Positions 1-8,923 of a stretch of 64,000 bases of DNA are shown here, piece by piece. The DNA lies in contig JBGSXL010000011.1 of the NCBI GenBank assembly GCA_041751425.1, positions 62,001-126,000 of the forward strand, written 5' to 3'. A model generated the notes under the pieces. The model searched no databases, was not told where the DNA came from, and saw only the letters and a list, made by a program, of their open reading frames with translations. This stretch comes from JAVVEG01 sp041751425. GTDB taxonomy: Bacteria > Pseudomonadota > Gammaproteobacteria > Pseudomonadales > Pseudohongiellaceae. Position 1 is the stretch's first letter; each line of letters opens with the position of its first letter. The position numbers and the translations under genes were made by a program.

Positions 1-419
1 CGGAAGCCAGTTATATACGTGACGTGTTCTGGGTTGCAAGCGGCCAGCGACTGGACCTCACACTGAACACAACCAATGATGGCACCCATTCTTATGGCAG
101 TGGTGTGTGGATGCTGCATGATCACCAAGGTCGTGGTGTCATGAACAATGGTATTGCCCCCGGGGGTAATGTCAGTGCTATTGTGTACGAAGAATTTCTG
201 CAGCCAAATGGTTGGCCGATTACTTATGGTGAAGACCTGAATATGTTTTTCAACGCGGATTTCTATCGGCGCGAAGCAGTGACACCGCGCATGCAAAGTT
301 TGCGCTTTTCGTTTGTGCTGCGTTTGTTAGCGTTGGGTTTGTCATTGGGCGCTGTCTTCGCCTGTCTGCTGCAACTGGTGATGGGATTTGCGCGTAAAAG
401 TGCAAGGGTTGATGAATGA
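1..419 (+). CDS. Multicopper oxidase, C-terminal fragment (5' end outside window)
   Basis: The reading frame is open from base 3 with no stop upstream, so this is the 3' end of a longer gene. The fragment has a cupredoxin-like stretch containing GVWMLHDHQGRG, which resembles the H-x-H copper motif (W-Y-H-D-H type) of multicopper oxidases, followed by GGNVSAIVYEEF. A hydrophobic helix near codons 103-127 (LRLLALGLSLGAVFACLLQL) suggests a C-terminal membrane anchor, so the copper domain would face the periplasm. The next gene, 24 bases downstream, encodes a small cupredoxin with the same kind of C-terminal helix, so the two are probably one transcription unit. Substrate unknown; family assignment rests mainly on this one motif. 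Confidence 0.6.
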   Translation, partial: EASYIRDVFWVASGQRLDLTLNTTNDGTHSYGSGVWMLHDHQGRGVMNNGIAPGGNVSAIVYEEFLQPNGWPITYGEDLNMFFNADFYRREAVTPRMQSLRFSFVLRLLALGLSLGAVFACLLQLVMGFARKSARVDE

Positions 420-443
420 AGCGCAATGAGTGATGCTTAAAAA

Positions 444-1196
444 ATGAAACTTTCAGTCAGTATCAACCTGGTCAGCTTCCTCTTTTTGCTTTCTTTTGTG
501 ACCTATGCTCAGGAGCCTGATCATAGTGCTCATGCTGCACAAGACGATCACGATAACGATCATGATCATGCCGTAATGCTGCTGGAGAATACCACACAGG
601 ATTCGCCTATAGATCACTCAGACCATGCAGGCCACGATATGCTGTTTGACGCCACGGGCATGGTGATGAATACGAACAGCACGGAGCTGCCGCTGAATTG
701 TCCAGCCATATCAGGCGATGTTGAGCTCACCGTTTATGCAGGTGCCGAGTACGCCAGAATTTATCCCGAACGAACTTTCGCTTACAGTGAGCATGAGTTC
801 TATGTGGCACCTTGTGCGCGAGTGACCGTCAATTTTGTCAATGAAGATCAAGTGCGGCATCAATGGATGTTGCACGGTCTGCCGCGTTATCTTTATCCGC
901 AGGGCATGTTTCATCTGGAGGCCGCTGGCGGTGAACAGGTGTCAGGGACATTTATTGTTCCAGCTGATGATGCAACTTATCTGGTGCATTGCGACATTAC
1001 CCAGCACATGGAGAAGGGCATGAAGGCTCAGTTTGTGGTCGGTAAAGGCACGGGTGACCTCTGGAGCGTTCCCGGTGTGAGTCAGAATTTCAAGACAGAC
1101 TCATTGGCGCGCAACGGCGCCTGGGTTCTGGTAGTGATCGGATTCATGCTGGCTTTGCTTATAACTGTGAAAATACTCAGGCCTGGCAGGGCATAA
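444..1196 (+). CDS. Membrane-anchored cupredoxin with His-rich N-terminus
   Basis: 250 residues. A signal peptide (about residues 1-22, ending TYAQ) is followed by a His/Asp-rich segment with many DH pairs, typical of metal-binding linkers. A cupredoxin domain covers about residues 80-205: RHQWMLHG supplies the first His, and LVHCDITQHMEKGM supplies the Cys, second His and Met expected of a type 1 copper site. A single C-terminal helix (about 225-243) would anchor it in the inner membrane facing the periplasm. It lies just downstream of the multicopper oxidase fragment and is likely co-transcribed, so it may be that enzyme's electron partner or part of copper handling. Function beyond copper binding is inferred. 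Confidence 0.7.
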   Translation: MKLSVSINLVSFLFLLSFVTYAQEPDHSAHAAQDDHDNDHDHAVMLLENTTQDSPIDHSDHAGHDMLFDATGMVMNTNSTELPLNCPAISGDVELTVYAGAEYARIYPERTFAYSEHEFYVAPCARVTVNFVNEDQVRHQWMLHGLPRYLYPQGMFHLEAAGGEQVSGTFIVPADDATYLVHCDITQHMEKGMKAQFVVGKGTGDLWSVPGVSQNFKTDSLARNGAWVLVVIGFMLALLITVKILRPGRA

Positions 1197-1247
1197 GTAC
1201 CATTTTTGCAGAGCGTAGATTGCGCAGGGTGCTGGAAGTAGTGCATA

Positions 1248-1267
1248 GATAGCTGGGAGCAGCTATC
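1248..1267. repeat. Hairpin between convergent genes
   Basis: Perfect 8 bp inverted repeat GATAGCTG / CAGCTATC with a 4-base loop, overlapping the stop codon of the leftward amidohydrolase gene. There is no T-run on either side, so termination activity is only a possibility. Confidence 0.35.
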
Positions 1268-2555
1268 AGAGCGCAGGCCGCTGAACTTTATTGCCCGCTA
1301 TCCACACCTGATGAATCGAGCGGGTTGCCCGAATATCCTCCAACGGATTCTGATCCAGAATTAACAAATCAGCCCAATTGCCAACCTGCAAAGACCCCGT
1401 ATCCGGTAAACTCAAACACCCGGCGGCTGCAGAGGTGGCTGCGGTCAGTATCTGCATGGGACTCATTCCGGCATCTGCCATCATCCACATTTCCAGATGT
1501 TCGAAATAGCCCTGAAACCGTGCGACCGGGCCGCTGTCAGTGCCCAGAGCAATCCTGATCCCCGCATCTGATAGTAGTTTCAGATTGCTCATCGCAGTGG
1601 GTAAGGCGGCTTTATACTGCTGAGCTGCGGAATTCTCGCGCATGCGTTGCTGTCGCTCAGGGTCTCGCAGTGTGGCCACATCTGCTGGATCTACTTCTGC
1701 CAAAAAGAAAGGGTCCGAGAAGAAACCCACCTCATTCTCATACACGAATGTGGAGACCTCTCTCGTCAAGGTCGGCGTATAGCAGGCATCCGTCGCGCGC
1801 ATCAGATCAATGAATTCCTGGTCGACTGTCTGGTCGCGAACACTGTGCGCCACCATGGCGGCGCCGCTGTTCAGCAAGTCCTTGGTATCCTGCAAATAGA
1901 ACGTATGCACCGCCAGTGGAATCCCCAATTGTTCTGCTCTTGATGCGATTGCGCTGGAAATTTCCGGAGGCATCTTGCGGGTCCTGCCAAGGTTGTCATC
2001 GACTCGAATCTTGATGAAAGCTGGATCTTGTTCTGCAGCCGTATCAACAGCGGTTGCCGCATCTGCGACAGATTGCGGCGAAAGAACAGTGCCGGTTACC
2101 AAGAGGCGAGCTTCATTCAGCTCCGACAAATTCTGCTGATTCCGCACGCGAAAGCCTTCCGGACCATCGTCGCCGAGACTGTTTACCGTAGTCACACCGT
2201 AGCGCGCATACAGTGCTAATTGTCTGCGCAGGTTCTCGTCATTGTAATGTCCTGACTCAAGGCCGCGCACTCCGCTGACATGACCGTGGGCGTTGATCAA
2301 CCCGGGAATAATGGTTTTGCCATCCATGGGCAATTGTATTGCGGAAGCGGGAATTGTCACGCTGCTGCGCGGCCCTACTGCAGAGATGCGGCCGTTTTCT
2401 ACTAGAATAACCGCGTCTTCCATGGGATCAGCGCCTGTGCCATCAATCACGCGCGCACCCACGAAGGCTATTTGGCTGTCAGCGGCAAACAGCGTGTTGG
2501 CTGCTGAGAGGACTACCGCGACCATCAACATCCGGACGGACAACTTGTAACGCAT
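1266..2555 (-). CDS. Exported amidohydrolase family protein (imidazolonepropionase-like)
   Basis: 429 residues with a Sec signal peptide (about 1-24, ending LFAA). The amidohydrolase fold is shown by the composite beta-sandwich start (ARVIDGTGADPMEDAVILVENGRI), the metal-binding H90-x-H92 in INAHGHVSG, a Lys at 182 in the position that is carboxylated in related enzymes, H217 and H237 (AVHTFY, VAHSVRD) and the catalytic Asp340 in GTDSG. The C-terminus ends with the usual NWADLLILDQNPLEDI strand pair. It should hydrolyse C-N or related bonds in the periplasm with a binuclear metal centre; members act on dipeptides, lactams and organophosphates, so the substrate cannot be named. It is convergent with the copper genes and divergent from the MscS gene. 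Confidence 0.8.
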   Translation of the reverse strand: MRYKLSVRMLMVAVVLSAANTLFAADSQIAFVGARVIDGTGADPMEDAVILVENGRISAVGPRSSVTIPASAIQLPMDGKTIIPGLINAHGHVSGVRGLESGHYNDENLRRQLALYARYGVTTVNSLGDDGPEGFRVRNQQNLSELNEARLLVTGTVLSPQSVADAATAVDTAAEQDPAFIKIRVDDNLGRTRKMPPEISSAIASRAEQLGIPLAVHTFYLQDTKDLLNSGAAMVAHSVRDQTVDQEFIDLMRATDACYTPTLTREVSTFVYENEVGFFSDPFFLAEVDPADVATLRDPERQQRMRENSAAQQYKAALPTAMSNLKLLSDAGIRIALGTDSGPVARFQGYFEHLEMWMMADAGMSPMQILTAATSAAAGCLSLPDTGSLQVGNWADLLILDQNPLEDIRATRSIHQVWIAGNKVQRPAL

Positions 2556-2650
2556 TTTGAAAGCCTCGAATTTGACATTGAACAGAGGTTTATAGGTTAA
2601 TTGGCACTAAACCAAAAACAAGCATTATCTGCAATAGCGAGACGATAACT

Positions 2651-3469
2651 ATGGAAAATATGGATATAGACACTGAGATTCTTATCAACTCCGTACTGAT
2701 TTATGGACCCCGGGTACTGGCGGCGGTTCTCACGTTGGTTCTGGGACTCTGGGTAGTCAGTATCCTGGGCAATATCCTGAAAGGAATGCTGAGCAGGAGC
2801 AAAGTCGATCCTTCGCTGCAGAGTTTCCTCAGCAGTCTGGTTGCCATACTGCTGAAAGTGATGGTGTACATCACGGCGCTCGGCGTATTGGGTGTTGAAA
2901 TGACATCGTTTATAGCCATTTTGGGTGCTGCGGGTCTGGCTATCGGTCTGGCGTTGTCCGGCACGCTGCAGAATTTTGCTGGCGGCGTCATGATTCTGTT
3001 CTTCAAGACGTTCAAGGTGGGCGATTTTATCGAAGCGCAATCCCACTCGGGGACGGTCAGGGAAATCCAGATTTTCTCCACAATACTGACAACGCCTGAC
3101 AACAAAACAATAGTCTTACCCAACGGCCCTCTGGCTACCGGCACTTTGATAAATTATTCGACGCAGGTGAATCGTCGCGTAGATTGGACTTTTGGTATTG
3201 CCTATGGGGACGATGTGGACAAGGCCTATGAGGTATTGCGATCACTAATAGCAGCCGACACCAGAATTCTGACTGACCCGGAGCCATTTATGGCGGTTTC
3301 CGCATTGGCGGATAGCTCAGTCAATATAGTAGTGCGTGTATGGGTGAACGCAGCCGATTACTGGGCGGTTTTTTTCCAAATGAATGAACAGGTTTACAGG
3401 CAGTTTCCGGGGGCCGGACTATCAATTCCGTTTCCGCAGCGCGATGTGCATCTATATCAGACCGAATAA
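2651..3469 (+). CDS. mscS: Small-conductance mechanosensitive channel MscS
   Basis: 272 residues, the usual length of minimal MscS proteins. Three N-terminal helices (about 15-45, 60-83 and 85-120) precede a soluble domain. The third helix is the pore-lining segment rich in Gly and Ala (AAGLAIGLALSGTLQNFAGG), followed by the conserved KVGDFIE and TPDNKTIVLPN motifs of the beta domain. It opens under membrane tension to release solutes during osmotic downshock. It stands alone between the amidohydrolase (divergent) and a two-gene PA2779/PA2778-like unit about 200 bases downstream. The symbol is by family, not orthology. Confidence 0.9.
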   Translation: MENMDIDTEILINSVLIYGPRVLAAVLTLVLGLWVVSILGNILKGMLSRSKVDPSLQSFLSSLVAILLKVMVYITALGVLGVEMTSFIAILGAAGLAIGLALSGTLQNFAGGVMILFFKTFKVGDFIEAQSHSGTVREIQIFSTILTTPDNKTIVLPNGPLATGTLINYSTQVNRRVDWTFGIAYGDDVDKAYEVLRSLIAADTRILTDPEPFMAVSALADSSVNIVVRVWVNAADYWAVFFQMNEQVYRQFPGAGLSIPFPQRDVHLYQTE

Positions 3470-3673
3470 TAATTCGCGTATTTCACAGGTTGTGTTACCT
3501 GACGCACATACTGGCGCTATCCAATGCGCATAATCAGATGTCCTCTGTAAACATTGCGTGCATTATCGTGATGATGGGGCTAATGTATCCGGGCATCAGA
3601 AAGTTTTTATTCTGAGTGCTATGGCTTTTAGGATGACCATAAACGATTTAACTGCTTTCAAAGGAGATTAAGA

Positions 3674-4060
3674 ATGAAATCAATCGCAATGAAGAACCGA
3701 GTTTTCTGGTATGCCGTAATAGCCATGTTCATGGCTGGTAGCTTTCAGGTACCTGCAGTAGCTGATGTTGTCAGCACTGATCAGATACTCATGGAAAGCC
3801 AGGCAGATGCAAAAAGAGCCGAGTTGGGTTCATTGCTTCAGCGTGCAGATGTGCAACAACAATTAATGAATCTTGGTGTAGATATCACTGATGCTCAACA
3901 GCGTATAGATGGCATGACAGACAGCGAACTCGCTTCTGCTTATGACCAACTGGAGTTGTTGCCAGCTGGTGAAGGTGCAGTAGGTTTTGTTCTTGGCGTG
4001 CTGCTGATCTTCATTCTCCTGGATCTTGCTGGCGTTACAAATATTTTCCCGGGAATCTAA
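3674..4060 (+). CDS. PA2779-family small membrane protein
   Basis: 128 residues with an N-terminal signal or anchor helix (about 10-30), an Ala/Gln-rich helical middle (LLQRADVQQQLMNLGVD) and a C-terminal helix (about 100-120). The pattern matches the conserved hypothetical family named after Pseudomonas PA2779. A clear Shine-Dalgarno AAGGAG precedes the ATG. In Pseudomonas relatives these proteins sit beside a C39-peptidase/TPR lipoprotein (PA2778), and exactly that neighbour follows here after four bases. The role of the pair is not established. Confidence 0.75.
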   Translation: MKSIAMKNRVFWYAVIAMFMAGSFQVPAVADVVSTDQILMESQADAKRAELGSLLQRADVQQQLMNLGVDITDAQQRIDGMTDSELASAYDQLELLPAGEGAVGFVLGVLLIFILLDLAGVTNIFPGI

Positions 4061-4064
4061 AGCA

Positions 4065-5021
4065 GTGATAGTCAGGCAGTGGTTCAACCTTTACAGGAAT
4101 GCCGCTGCCTTACTTTTCGGACTATGGCTGACTGGGTGTGTTTCGGCACCCCAGTCCGCTCTGCTTCTGCAACAAACTTCTACTTCCCCGTTTGCTACCC
4201 CTGTCGATTTGGGTCATATTCCCTTTTTTCCGCAAGAAGATTACCAGTGCGGTCCCGCAGCTCTGGCGACTGTTCTACAGGCCAGTGCAGTCAGTGTGAC
4301 ACCTGATGAGTTGGTATCCCACGTGTACGTCCCTGCCCGGCAAGGATCACTGCAAATCGAAATGCTGGTTGCAGCAAGAGCCTTCAACCGACTTTCCTAT
4401 CTGCTCTCTCCTGATCTTGAAAGTATCCTTCATGAAGTGCGTGAAGGCAGACCCGTTCTGGTGATGCAGAATCTTGGGTTAAGCTGGTATCCACAATGGC
4501 ATTACGCGGTGGTTGTTGGCTACGATCTGGACAAAGAAGAATTACTGTTGCGTTCGGGAACAATAAAAGACTACTGGACATCAATTCGTGTGTTTGAAAG
4601 AACCTGGCAGCGCAGTGAGCACTGGGCATTCGTCGTGTTGCGTCCGGGGGAACTACCAACTAATGCCGACGAGTTGCGCTACTTTGAATCTGTTGTGGCG
4701 CTCGCCAGGGTGCAAAGCGGAGACTCCATCGAGGTATCCTTTCAGGCCGGTTTGCGTAACTGGCCGACAAGTCAGGTGTTGTCTATGGGACTTGGCAATC
4801 ATTATTATGCGCTTGAACGCTGGGAAGAAGCGGCAAACGTTTACCAGAATCTAATAGCAGCGCATCCCGACTACGCCATCGCACACAACAACCTGGCACA
4901 GGCATATCTGCAGCAGGGCAACAGGGTATCTGCATTGCAACATGCGTTGCGTGCAGTAGAACTGGGCGGAAGTTTTACAGAGATGTATCAGAATACATTG
5001 CGACAGGTGCAAACTTTATAA
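4065..5021 (+). CDS. PA2778-family C39 cysteine peptidase lipoprotein with TPR repeats
   Basis: 318 residues from a GTG four bases after the PA2779-like stop. This start gives a proper lipoprotein signal (LFGLWLTGC, lipobox Cys25); a TTG start 39 bases upstream overlaps the previous gene. A papain-like C39 domain follows, with the catalytic Cys62 in QEDYQCGPAAL and its His in PQWHYAVVVGYD. The C-terminal third carries TPR-like helices (GNHYYALERWEEAANVYQNL, then AIAHNNLAQAYLQQGN). It is probably an outer-membrane or periplasmic lipoprotein that processes or binds a peptide; its neighbour is the likely partner. Substrate unknown. Confidence 0.78.
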   Translation: MIVRQWFNLYRNAAALLFGLWLTGCVSAPQSALLLQQTSTSPFATPVDLGHIPFFPQEDYQCGPAALATVLQASAVSVTPDELVSHVYVPARQGSLQIEMLVAARAFNRLSYLLSPDLESILHEVREGRPVLVMQNLGLSWYPQWHYAVVVGYDLDKEELLLRSGTIKDYWTSIRVFERTWQRSEHWAFVVLRPGELPTNADELRYFESVVALARVQSGDSIEVSFQAGLRNWPTSQVLSMGLGNHYYALERWEEAANVYQNLIAAHPDYAIAHNNLAQAYLQQGNRVSALQHALRAVELGGSFTEMYQNTLRQVQTL

Positions 5022-5030
5022 CGATATTAA

Positions 5031-6161
5031 TTACAATCCCAATGTGTGCAACGGGAAGTGAAAACCGGCGCGCAGGCTTTTACTGTGTATGTTGTAATTG
5101 ATCAACCCTTCGCCATAACCATCGTAGTAACTCAGAAAGAATTTGCTGTTCACCCAATTCGACATAGGCAGTGTTAAATCAAGCTGGTAACTGATTTTTC
5201 CGGTTTTGTGGCCTTTCAATGTTTTCAGATCAATTTCTGCAAAATTATTGAGATTGATCTGCGTTGTAATCTGCAGATTGCCAAGATAGTCAGTTATATC
5301 TTCATTAAAACGGTCATGCTTCAGTACTTTCCAAAGTTTGACGTCGAAACTTAGTACTTCGCTGAAGACAAACTCGCGTTGTATATAGGCTCGGTCCCAA
5401 CTACGAGAGAGCTCTTCATTCAGTCCATTGGATTGGTGCTCAAGCCCGATACGATCAATGTAGAGCAGATTGCGCAGGCGGGTTAGATCAGGAGTGGAGA
5501 TTCTTTCCGGTCCCGCGAAATCGTAAAATATTTCCGGGTTGTAGTTGAGCTCCTGGAATGGTGCAGACTCCTCGCCAATGTCCCACCAGGACAATTGCGA
5601 GTAGCCAAAATGCAAAGGTAAAGCTCCGGAGCTGTTGTTGGGGCTCGGAATTAGACTGAACATCATGCCGAGCTCGAATTTCATATCGAAATTATTGCCA
5701 CTGAACGCGGGAGTATCATCCCGGTTTCTCATAGCCCCCACGATGATGTAATTCTGCTTGTACGGACGGAAAAATCCTTGCGGCGCAGCGCTTGAGCGGA
5801 CGTTAACGTCAGGCGTGGAAGCGACTATTGAAGTTTCCTCAATCACTTTTTCTGTTTCAGTGTCAGCGCTGTGGTGGGCGCTTGACTGCAACGTCGGGTT
5901 TTCCTGCACTGGATTTGCTGCCGCGGTGATAAGCCGCTCGCAGGTTTCCCGCAAGTCTGCGACAGTTCTGTCATTGTTAATTGCCAGAACGACCTGCTCC
6001 TGCAAACAGTTGGTCATGCGGCTGTCATCGTCTTGACTATAAGCGCTGCATGGCAGTAATAAAGCAACGACCAATGCAACGACCGATGCAAACGGGGTGA
6101 ATGCTGATTTCGTAGCGAGAGCCGATTGGCGAGTGGCGGTTTTGCAAGGTATGGAAATCAT
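5031..6161 (-). CDS. pldA: Outer-membrane phospholipase A (PldA) with Asp in place of triad Asn
   Basis: 376 residues with a signal peptide ending near CSAYSQ and a roughly 80-residue linker before the barrel. The active-site block IGLEHQSNG...SRSWDR matches the OMPLA signature: H242 and S244 correspond to His142 and Ser144 of the E. coli enzyme. The third triad member, Asn156 in E. coli, falls on Asp256 here. The family hydrolyses phospholipids in the outer leaflet as a calcium-dependent dimer. The C-terminus (SLRAGFHFPLHTLGL) has the alternating pattern of a last barrel strand. It is convergent with the C39 lipoprotein gene, nine bases away. Confidence 0.85.
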   Translation of the reverse strand: MISIPCKTATRQSALATKSAFTPFASVVALVVALLLPCSAYSQDDDSRMTNCLQEQVVLAINNDRTVADLRETCERLITAAANPVQENPTLQSSAHHSADTETEKVIEETSIVASTPDVNVRSSAAPQGFFRPYKQNYIIVGAMRNRDDTPAFSGNNFDMKFELGMMFSLIPSPNNSSGALPLHFGYSQLSWWDIGEESAPFQELNYNPEIFYDFAGPERISTPDLTRLRNLLYIDRIGLEHQSNGLNEELSRSWDRAYIQREFVFSEVLSFDVKLWKVLKHDRFNEDITDYLGNLQITTQINLNNFAEIDLKTLKGHKTGKISYQLDLTLPMSNWVNSKFFLSYYDGYGEGLINYNIHSKSLRAGFHFPLHTLGL

Positions 6162-6215
6162 AAAATGTCTGGCGCATAACGAAGGCGTAAGTATAAGTTC
6201 ATGTCACGGCCGTGG

Positions 6216-7124
6216 CTACCTGCTATCGTCAAGTTGAGCAAGTAATAATTTATGAAGAGCGCTGGTGGCCGGACCCTCTGCATCAATAGTGCCGATAATC
6301 AAATACAGTTGAATGATGCGCTCAGTGCACTTCTCTAATGGTAGTTGCTGCAACTTGCCTTGCTGCAAATACGGGCTTACCCAACCATGGGGCAGGAATG
6401 CGAACGCAAGTCCCGCTTCCAGTATCTTCAAGCTGCTGGAAAAGTGACTGACAGTCCAGCGCTGTCCGGAACCCAACCAGCCAGCATCCTGTTCCCGACG
6501 ATATCCCGTGTCACGCAAAACCACCTGTCTGTGTGAGCGCAGTTCCCACTCGGCAATCTCTTTGGTAGCAGCATTTTGCGCAAGTGTGAAAAGTGGATGG
6601 TCGGGGCGGGCCACGGGTATCATTTGCACGCGCAGTAGTGGCGTTCCCATGAATCCTGCCGGAACCTTGGCGCCTATCACGATATTGGCACGCTTCTCCA
6701 GCAATGCCTCTTCGGTGCCGGAGAGGGAGGTTTCCAGAATCTTGATGCGAGTAAAAGGACAGGAATCTGAAAACTTTGCCAGCGCAGGTAGTAACGCACC
6801 AATCTCCAGAAGCACATCCACAGCTATAGTCACCTCGGCCTCCAGACCTTTGGCAAGCAAACTTGCTGTCTCCTCGGTCTCTTCTGCCTGCTGCAACAGT
6901 TGACTGGCCCTCCGGTAAAGTATCTTGCCATCTTCGGTCAGGACTGCCTTGCGTCCTTCAAGCTGCAGTACCGGAGAAGGCAGCGTTTCGTTTAGCCGGG
7001 CTATGGCGTAACTGATACTCGACTGGCTCTTGTTCAGCTCTTCCGCTGCCATGGCGAAAGAGCCTTGATCGACAACGGCTTTGAACGCAGCCCACTGCTC
7101 CAGTGAAATCTTCGGGATTTTCAT
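6216..7124 (-). CDS. LysR-family transcriptional regulator
   Basis: 302 residues. The N-terminal winged helix-turn-helix (FKAVVDQGSFAMAAEELNKSQSSISYAIARLNE, about 12-46) is followed by a LysR substrate-binding domain (about 90-290). It is divergent from the azoreductase/pirin pair across about 140 bases, the normal arrangement for a LysR protein that controls its neighbour, so it probably senses an electrophile or quinone-type signal. The effector is not deducible. Confidence 0.85.
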   Translation of the reverse strand: MKIPKISLEQWAAFKAVVDQGSFAMAAEELNKSQSSISYAIARLNETLPSPVLQLEGRKAVLTEDGKILYRRASQLLQQAEETEETASLLAKGLEAEVTIAVDVLLEIGALLPALAKFSDSCPFTRIKILETSLSGTEEALLEKRANIVIGAKVPAGFMGTPLLRVQMIPVARPDHPLFTLAQNAATKEIAEWELRSHRQVVLRDTGYRREQDAGWLGSGQRWTVSHFSSSLKILEAGLAFAFLPHGWVSPYLQQGKLQQLPLEKCTERIIQLYLIIGTIDAEGPATSALHKLLLAQLDDSR

Positions 7125-7265
7125 GCATGACTCCAGTGCTTGTATAAGATCAGCAATACATTTAAAAAGTAGATGTTATAGCGCTGAAAAATGCGACAAT
7201 TCATCGGATAATACGGACTATCATGCTCGCTATCAATCACAAACCGTGACCGGACAGGAGCGAAC

Positions 7266-7958
7266 ATGACAAATTTATTGAGAATCAACACCAGTGTATT
7301 CGATGGTGGGCACTCGCAAGGTGTCTCCACAGAGTTGGGTGACACACTGCTTGCGGCGCTGCAGGCAATGGAGCCCGGGCTGCAGGTTTCGTTGCGTGAC
7401 TTTGCCGAGCAACCTTTGCCTCACCTGGACGCTGCATGGTTGCAAGCGCTTACTACTGCAAAGGAGAAGCGCACGACCGCGCAGCAGAACATGGTAAATT
7501 TCTCTGATCAGCTGATACATGAAATACAGCAGGCGGATGTCCTGATGATTGCAGCGCCGATGTACAATTTCACGATCCCGTCCATGTTGAAAGCGTGGGT
7601 TGATCATATCGCGCGGGCGGGCACCACTTTCAAATATACAGAACAAGGCCCCGTTGGTTTGTTGGGCGCCAAGAAAGTGTATGTTCTGGCAACGACCGGG
7701 GGCATTCACGAAGAGGGCGTATCAGACTTCGTTCGACCGTACCTGCGCACAGCTCTTGGTTTGCTGGGTCTTACCGACATTGAATTCATCAGCGCCGCTG
7801 GTTTGAATATGGGTACGGAGCAACGGCAGAAAGGGTTGCAGCAGGCACAGCAGGATATCAAGTCTGTTGCGCACGGTTTCGACGCCTTTCTGCGGCAGCG
7901 GGCAGTATCATTTGCGCACTCAATGAAAGCAGACGAACATGAGGAGGCAGTAGCATGA
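7266..7958 (+). CDS. azoR: FMN-dependent NADH-azoreductase
   Basis: 230 residues, flavodoxin-like fold. The diagnostic block APMYNFTIPSMLKAW, then ARAGTTFKYTEQGPVG and LATTGG, matches the FMN-binding loops of AzoR-type enzymes, which reduce quinones and azo compounds by two electrons in the cytosol. A good Shine-Dalgarno (CAGGAG) precedes the ATG. The stop overlaps the start of the pirin gene by four bases (ATGA), indicating translational coupling, and a LysR gene diverges upstream. The set is likely a response to quinones or other electrophiles. Confidence 0.87.
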   Translation: MTNLLRINTSVFDGGHSQGVSTELGDTLLAALQAMEPGLQVSLRDFAEQPLPHLDAAWLQALTTAKEKRTTAQQNMVNFSDQLIHEIQQADVLMIAAPMYNFTIPSMLKAWVDHIARAGTTFKYTEQGPVGLLGAKKVYVLATTGGIHEEGVSDFVRPYLRTALGLLGLTDIEFISAAGLNMGTEQRQKGLQQAQQDIKSVAHGFDAFLRQRAVSFAHSMKADEHEEAVA

Positions 7959-8806
7959 CAATACGTAAGGTAGAAGAGATTCTCCGCGCTCAAATCGCCT
8001 CCGATGGCGATGGTGTCAAGTTGATGCGCGTATTTGGTGGCAACGATCTGAAGCGCTTCGATCCGTTTTTGATGATGGACGAATTCGGTTCAGACTCGCC
8101 CAATGACTATATCGGTGGTTTTCCTTCGCATCCACACCGCGGTTTCGAAACGATCACTTATATGCTGGAAGGGCATATGGAGCACCGTGACCATTTGGGC
8201 AACGTCGGCGACCTGCAAAATGGCGATGTGCAATGGATGACGGCTGGCGCAGGAATCATTCACTCGGAGATGCCGAAGCAGACTGATGGTCGTTTGCGCG
8301 GGTTTCAGGTCTGGTTGAACCTGCCTGCTCGCGACAAAATGCAGGCTCCGTCTTACCGGGATATTGCTGCGGCAGAGATACCCGTTTACTCGGACAACGG
8401 TGTGCAGATAAAAGCCATTGCCGGCAAGCTGCGCGACGAAAACATGACGTTGCACGGCGTGGTCCAGGATCAGGCAACTGAACCGGGATATCTGGATATA
8501 GTGTTCGCGGAACAGCCGCAGAGTCGCCAATTCTCCGTGCCTGCGAAGCACACAGTTCTTCTTTATGTGTATGAGGGAGAGGTGTTGGTTGGCGAAGAGA
8601 AGACCAGGGTTGGCAAGTCGCACATGGCCAGATTATCGAGCGGAGAACTTGTATCTCTTGAAAGTGCTGGCGCGGCCAAAGTGCTGCTGCTTTCCGGTCT
8701 GCCCGTCAATGAGCCTATCGTGCACTACGGGCCGTTTGTCATGAACACAAGTGCGGAGATCGAGCAGGCGTTGCAGGACTATCGCAAAGGTGTTCTGGCA
8801 CGCTAG
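7955..8806 (+). CDS. Pirin family protein
   Basis: 283 residues, bicupin. The N-terminal cupin has the pirin metal motif HPHRGFETITY, followed by EGHMEHRDHLGN and the conserved DVQWMTAGAGIIHSE, giving the three His and one Glu iron ligands. Bacterial pirins include quercetin 2,3-dioxygenases and redox-sensing regulators. It overlaps the azoreductase gene by four bases, so both are made together, which fits a role in handling quinone-like or flavonoid compounds. The exact activity is uncertain. Confidence 0.85.
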   Translation: MTIRKVEEILRAQIASDGDGVKLMRVFGGNDLKRFDPFLMMDEFGSDSPNDYIGGFPSHPHRGFETITYMLEGHMEHRDHLGNVGDLQNGDVQWMTAGAGIIHSEMPKQTDGRLRGFQVWLNLPARDKMQAPSYRDIAAAEIPVYSDNGVQIKAIAGKLRDENMTLHGVVQDQATEPGYLDIVFAEQPQSRQFSVPAKHTVLLYVYEGEVLVGEEKTRVGKSHMARLSSGELVSLESAGAAKVLLLSGLPVNEPIVHYGPFVMNTSAEIEQALQDYRKGVLAR

Positions 8807-8829
8807 TTTAATTCCTAATAGGAATAAAC
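8807..8829. repeat. Inverted repeat after pirin gene
   Basis: ATTCCT-AAT-AGGAAT (8811-8825) is a perfect palindrome with a 3-base centre, extended by GTTTA/TAAAC with one bulged A. It lies immediately after the pirin stop codon and about 100 bases before the permease start. It may be a weak terminator or an operator for the permease gene; there is no T-run. Confidence 0.4.
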
Positions 8830-8845
8830 ATATTGTAATTTATTC

Positions 8846-8875
8846 TTATTACGTCTAAATGAGATGCCCTATAAT
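8846..8875 (+). promoter_or_regulatory. Candidate sigma70 promoter of SLC13 permease
   Basis: A consensus -10 hexamer TATAAT lies at 8870-8875, with a weak -35 (TTATTA-like) about 18 bases upstream, in the AT-rich gap before the permease start. The -10 is a perfect match; the -35 is poor. Confidence 0.45.
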
Positions 8876-8923
8876 CGCCGTCCTGCAGATTGAGGCAGGA
8901 ACAGTTTGAGGCAGGGCAGCGAC

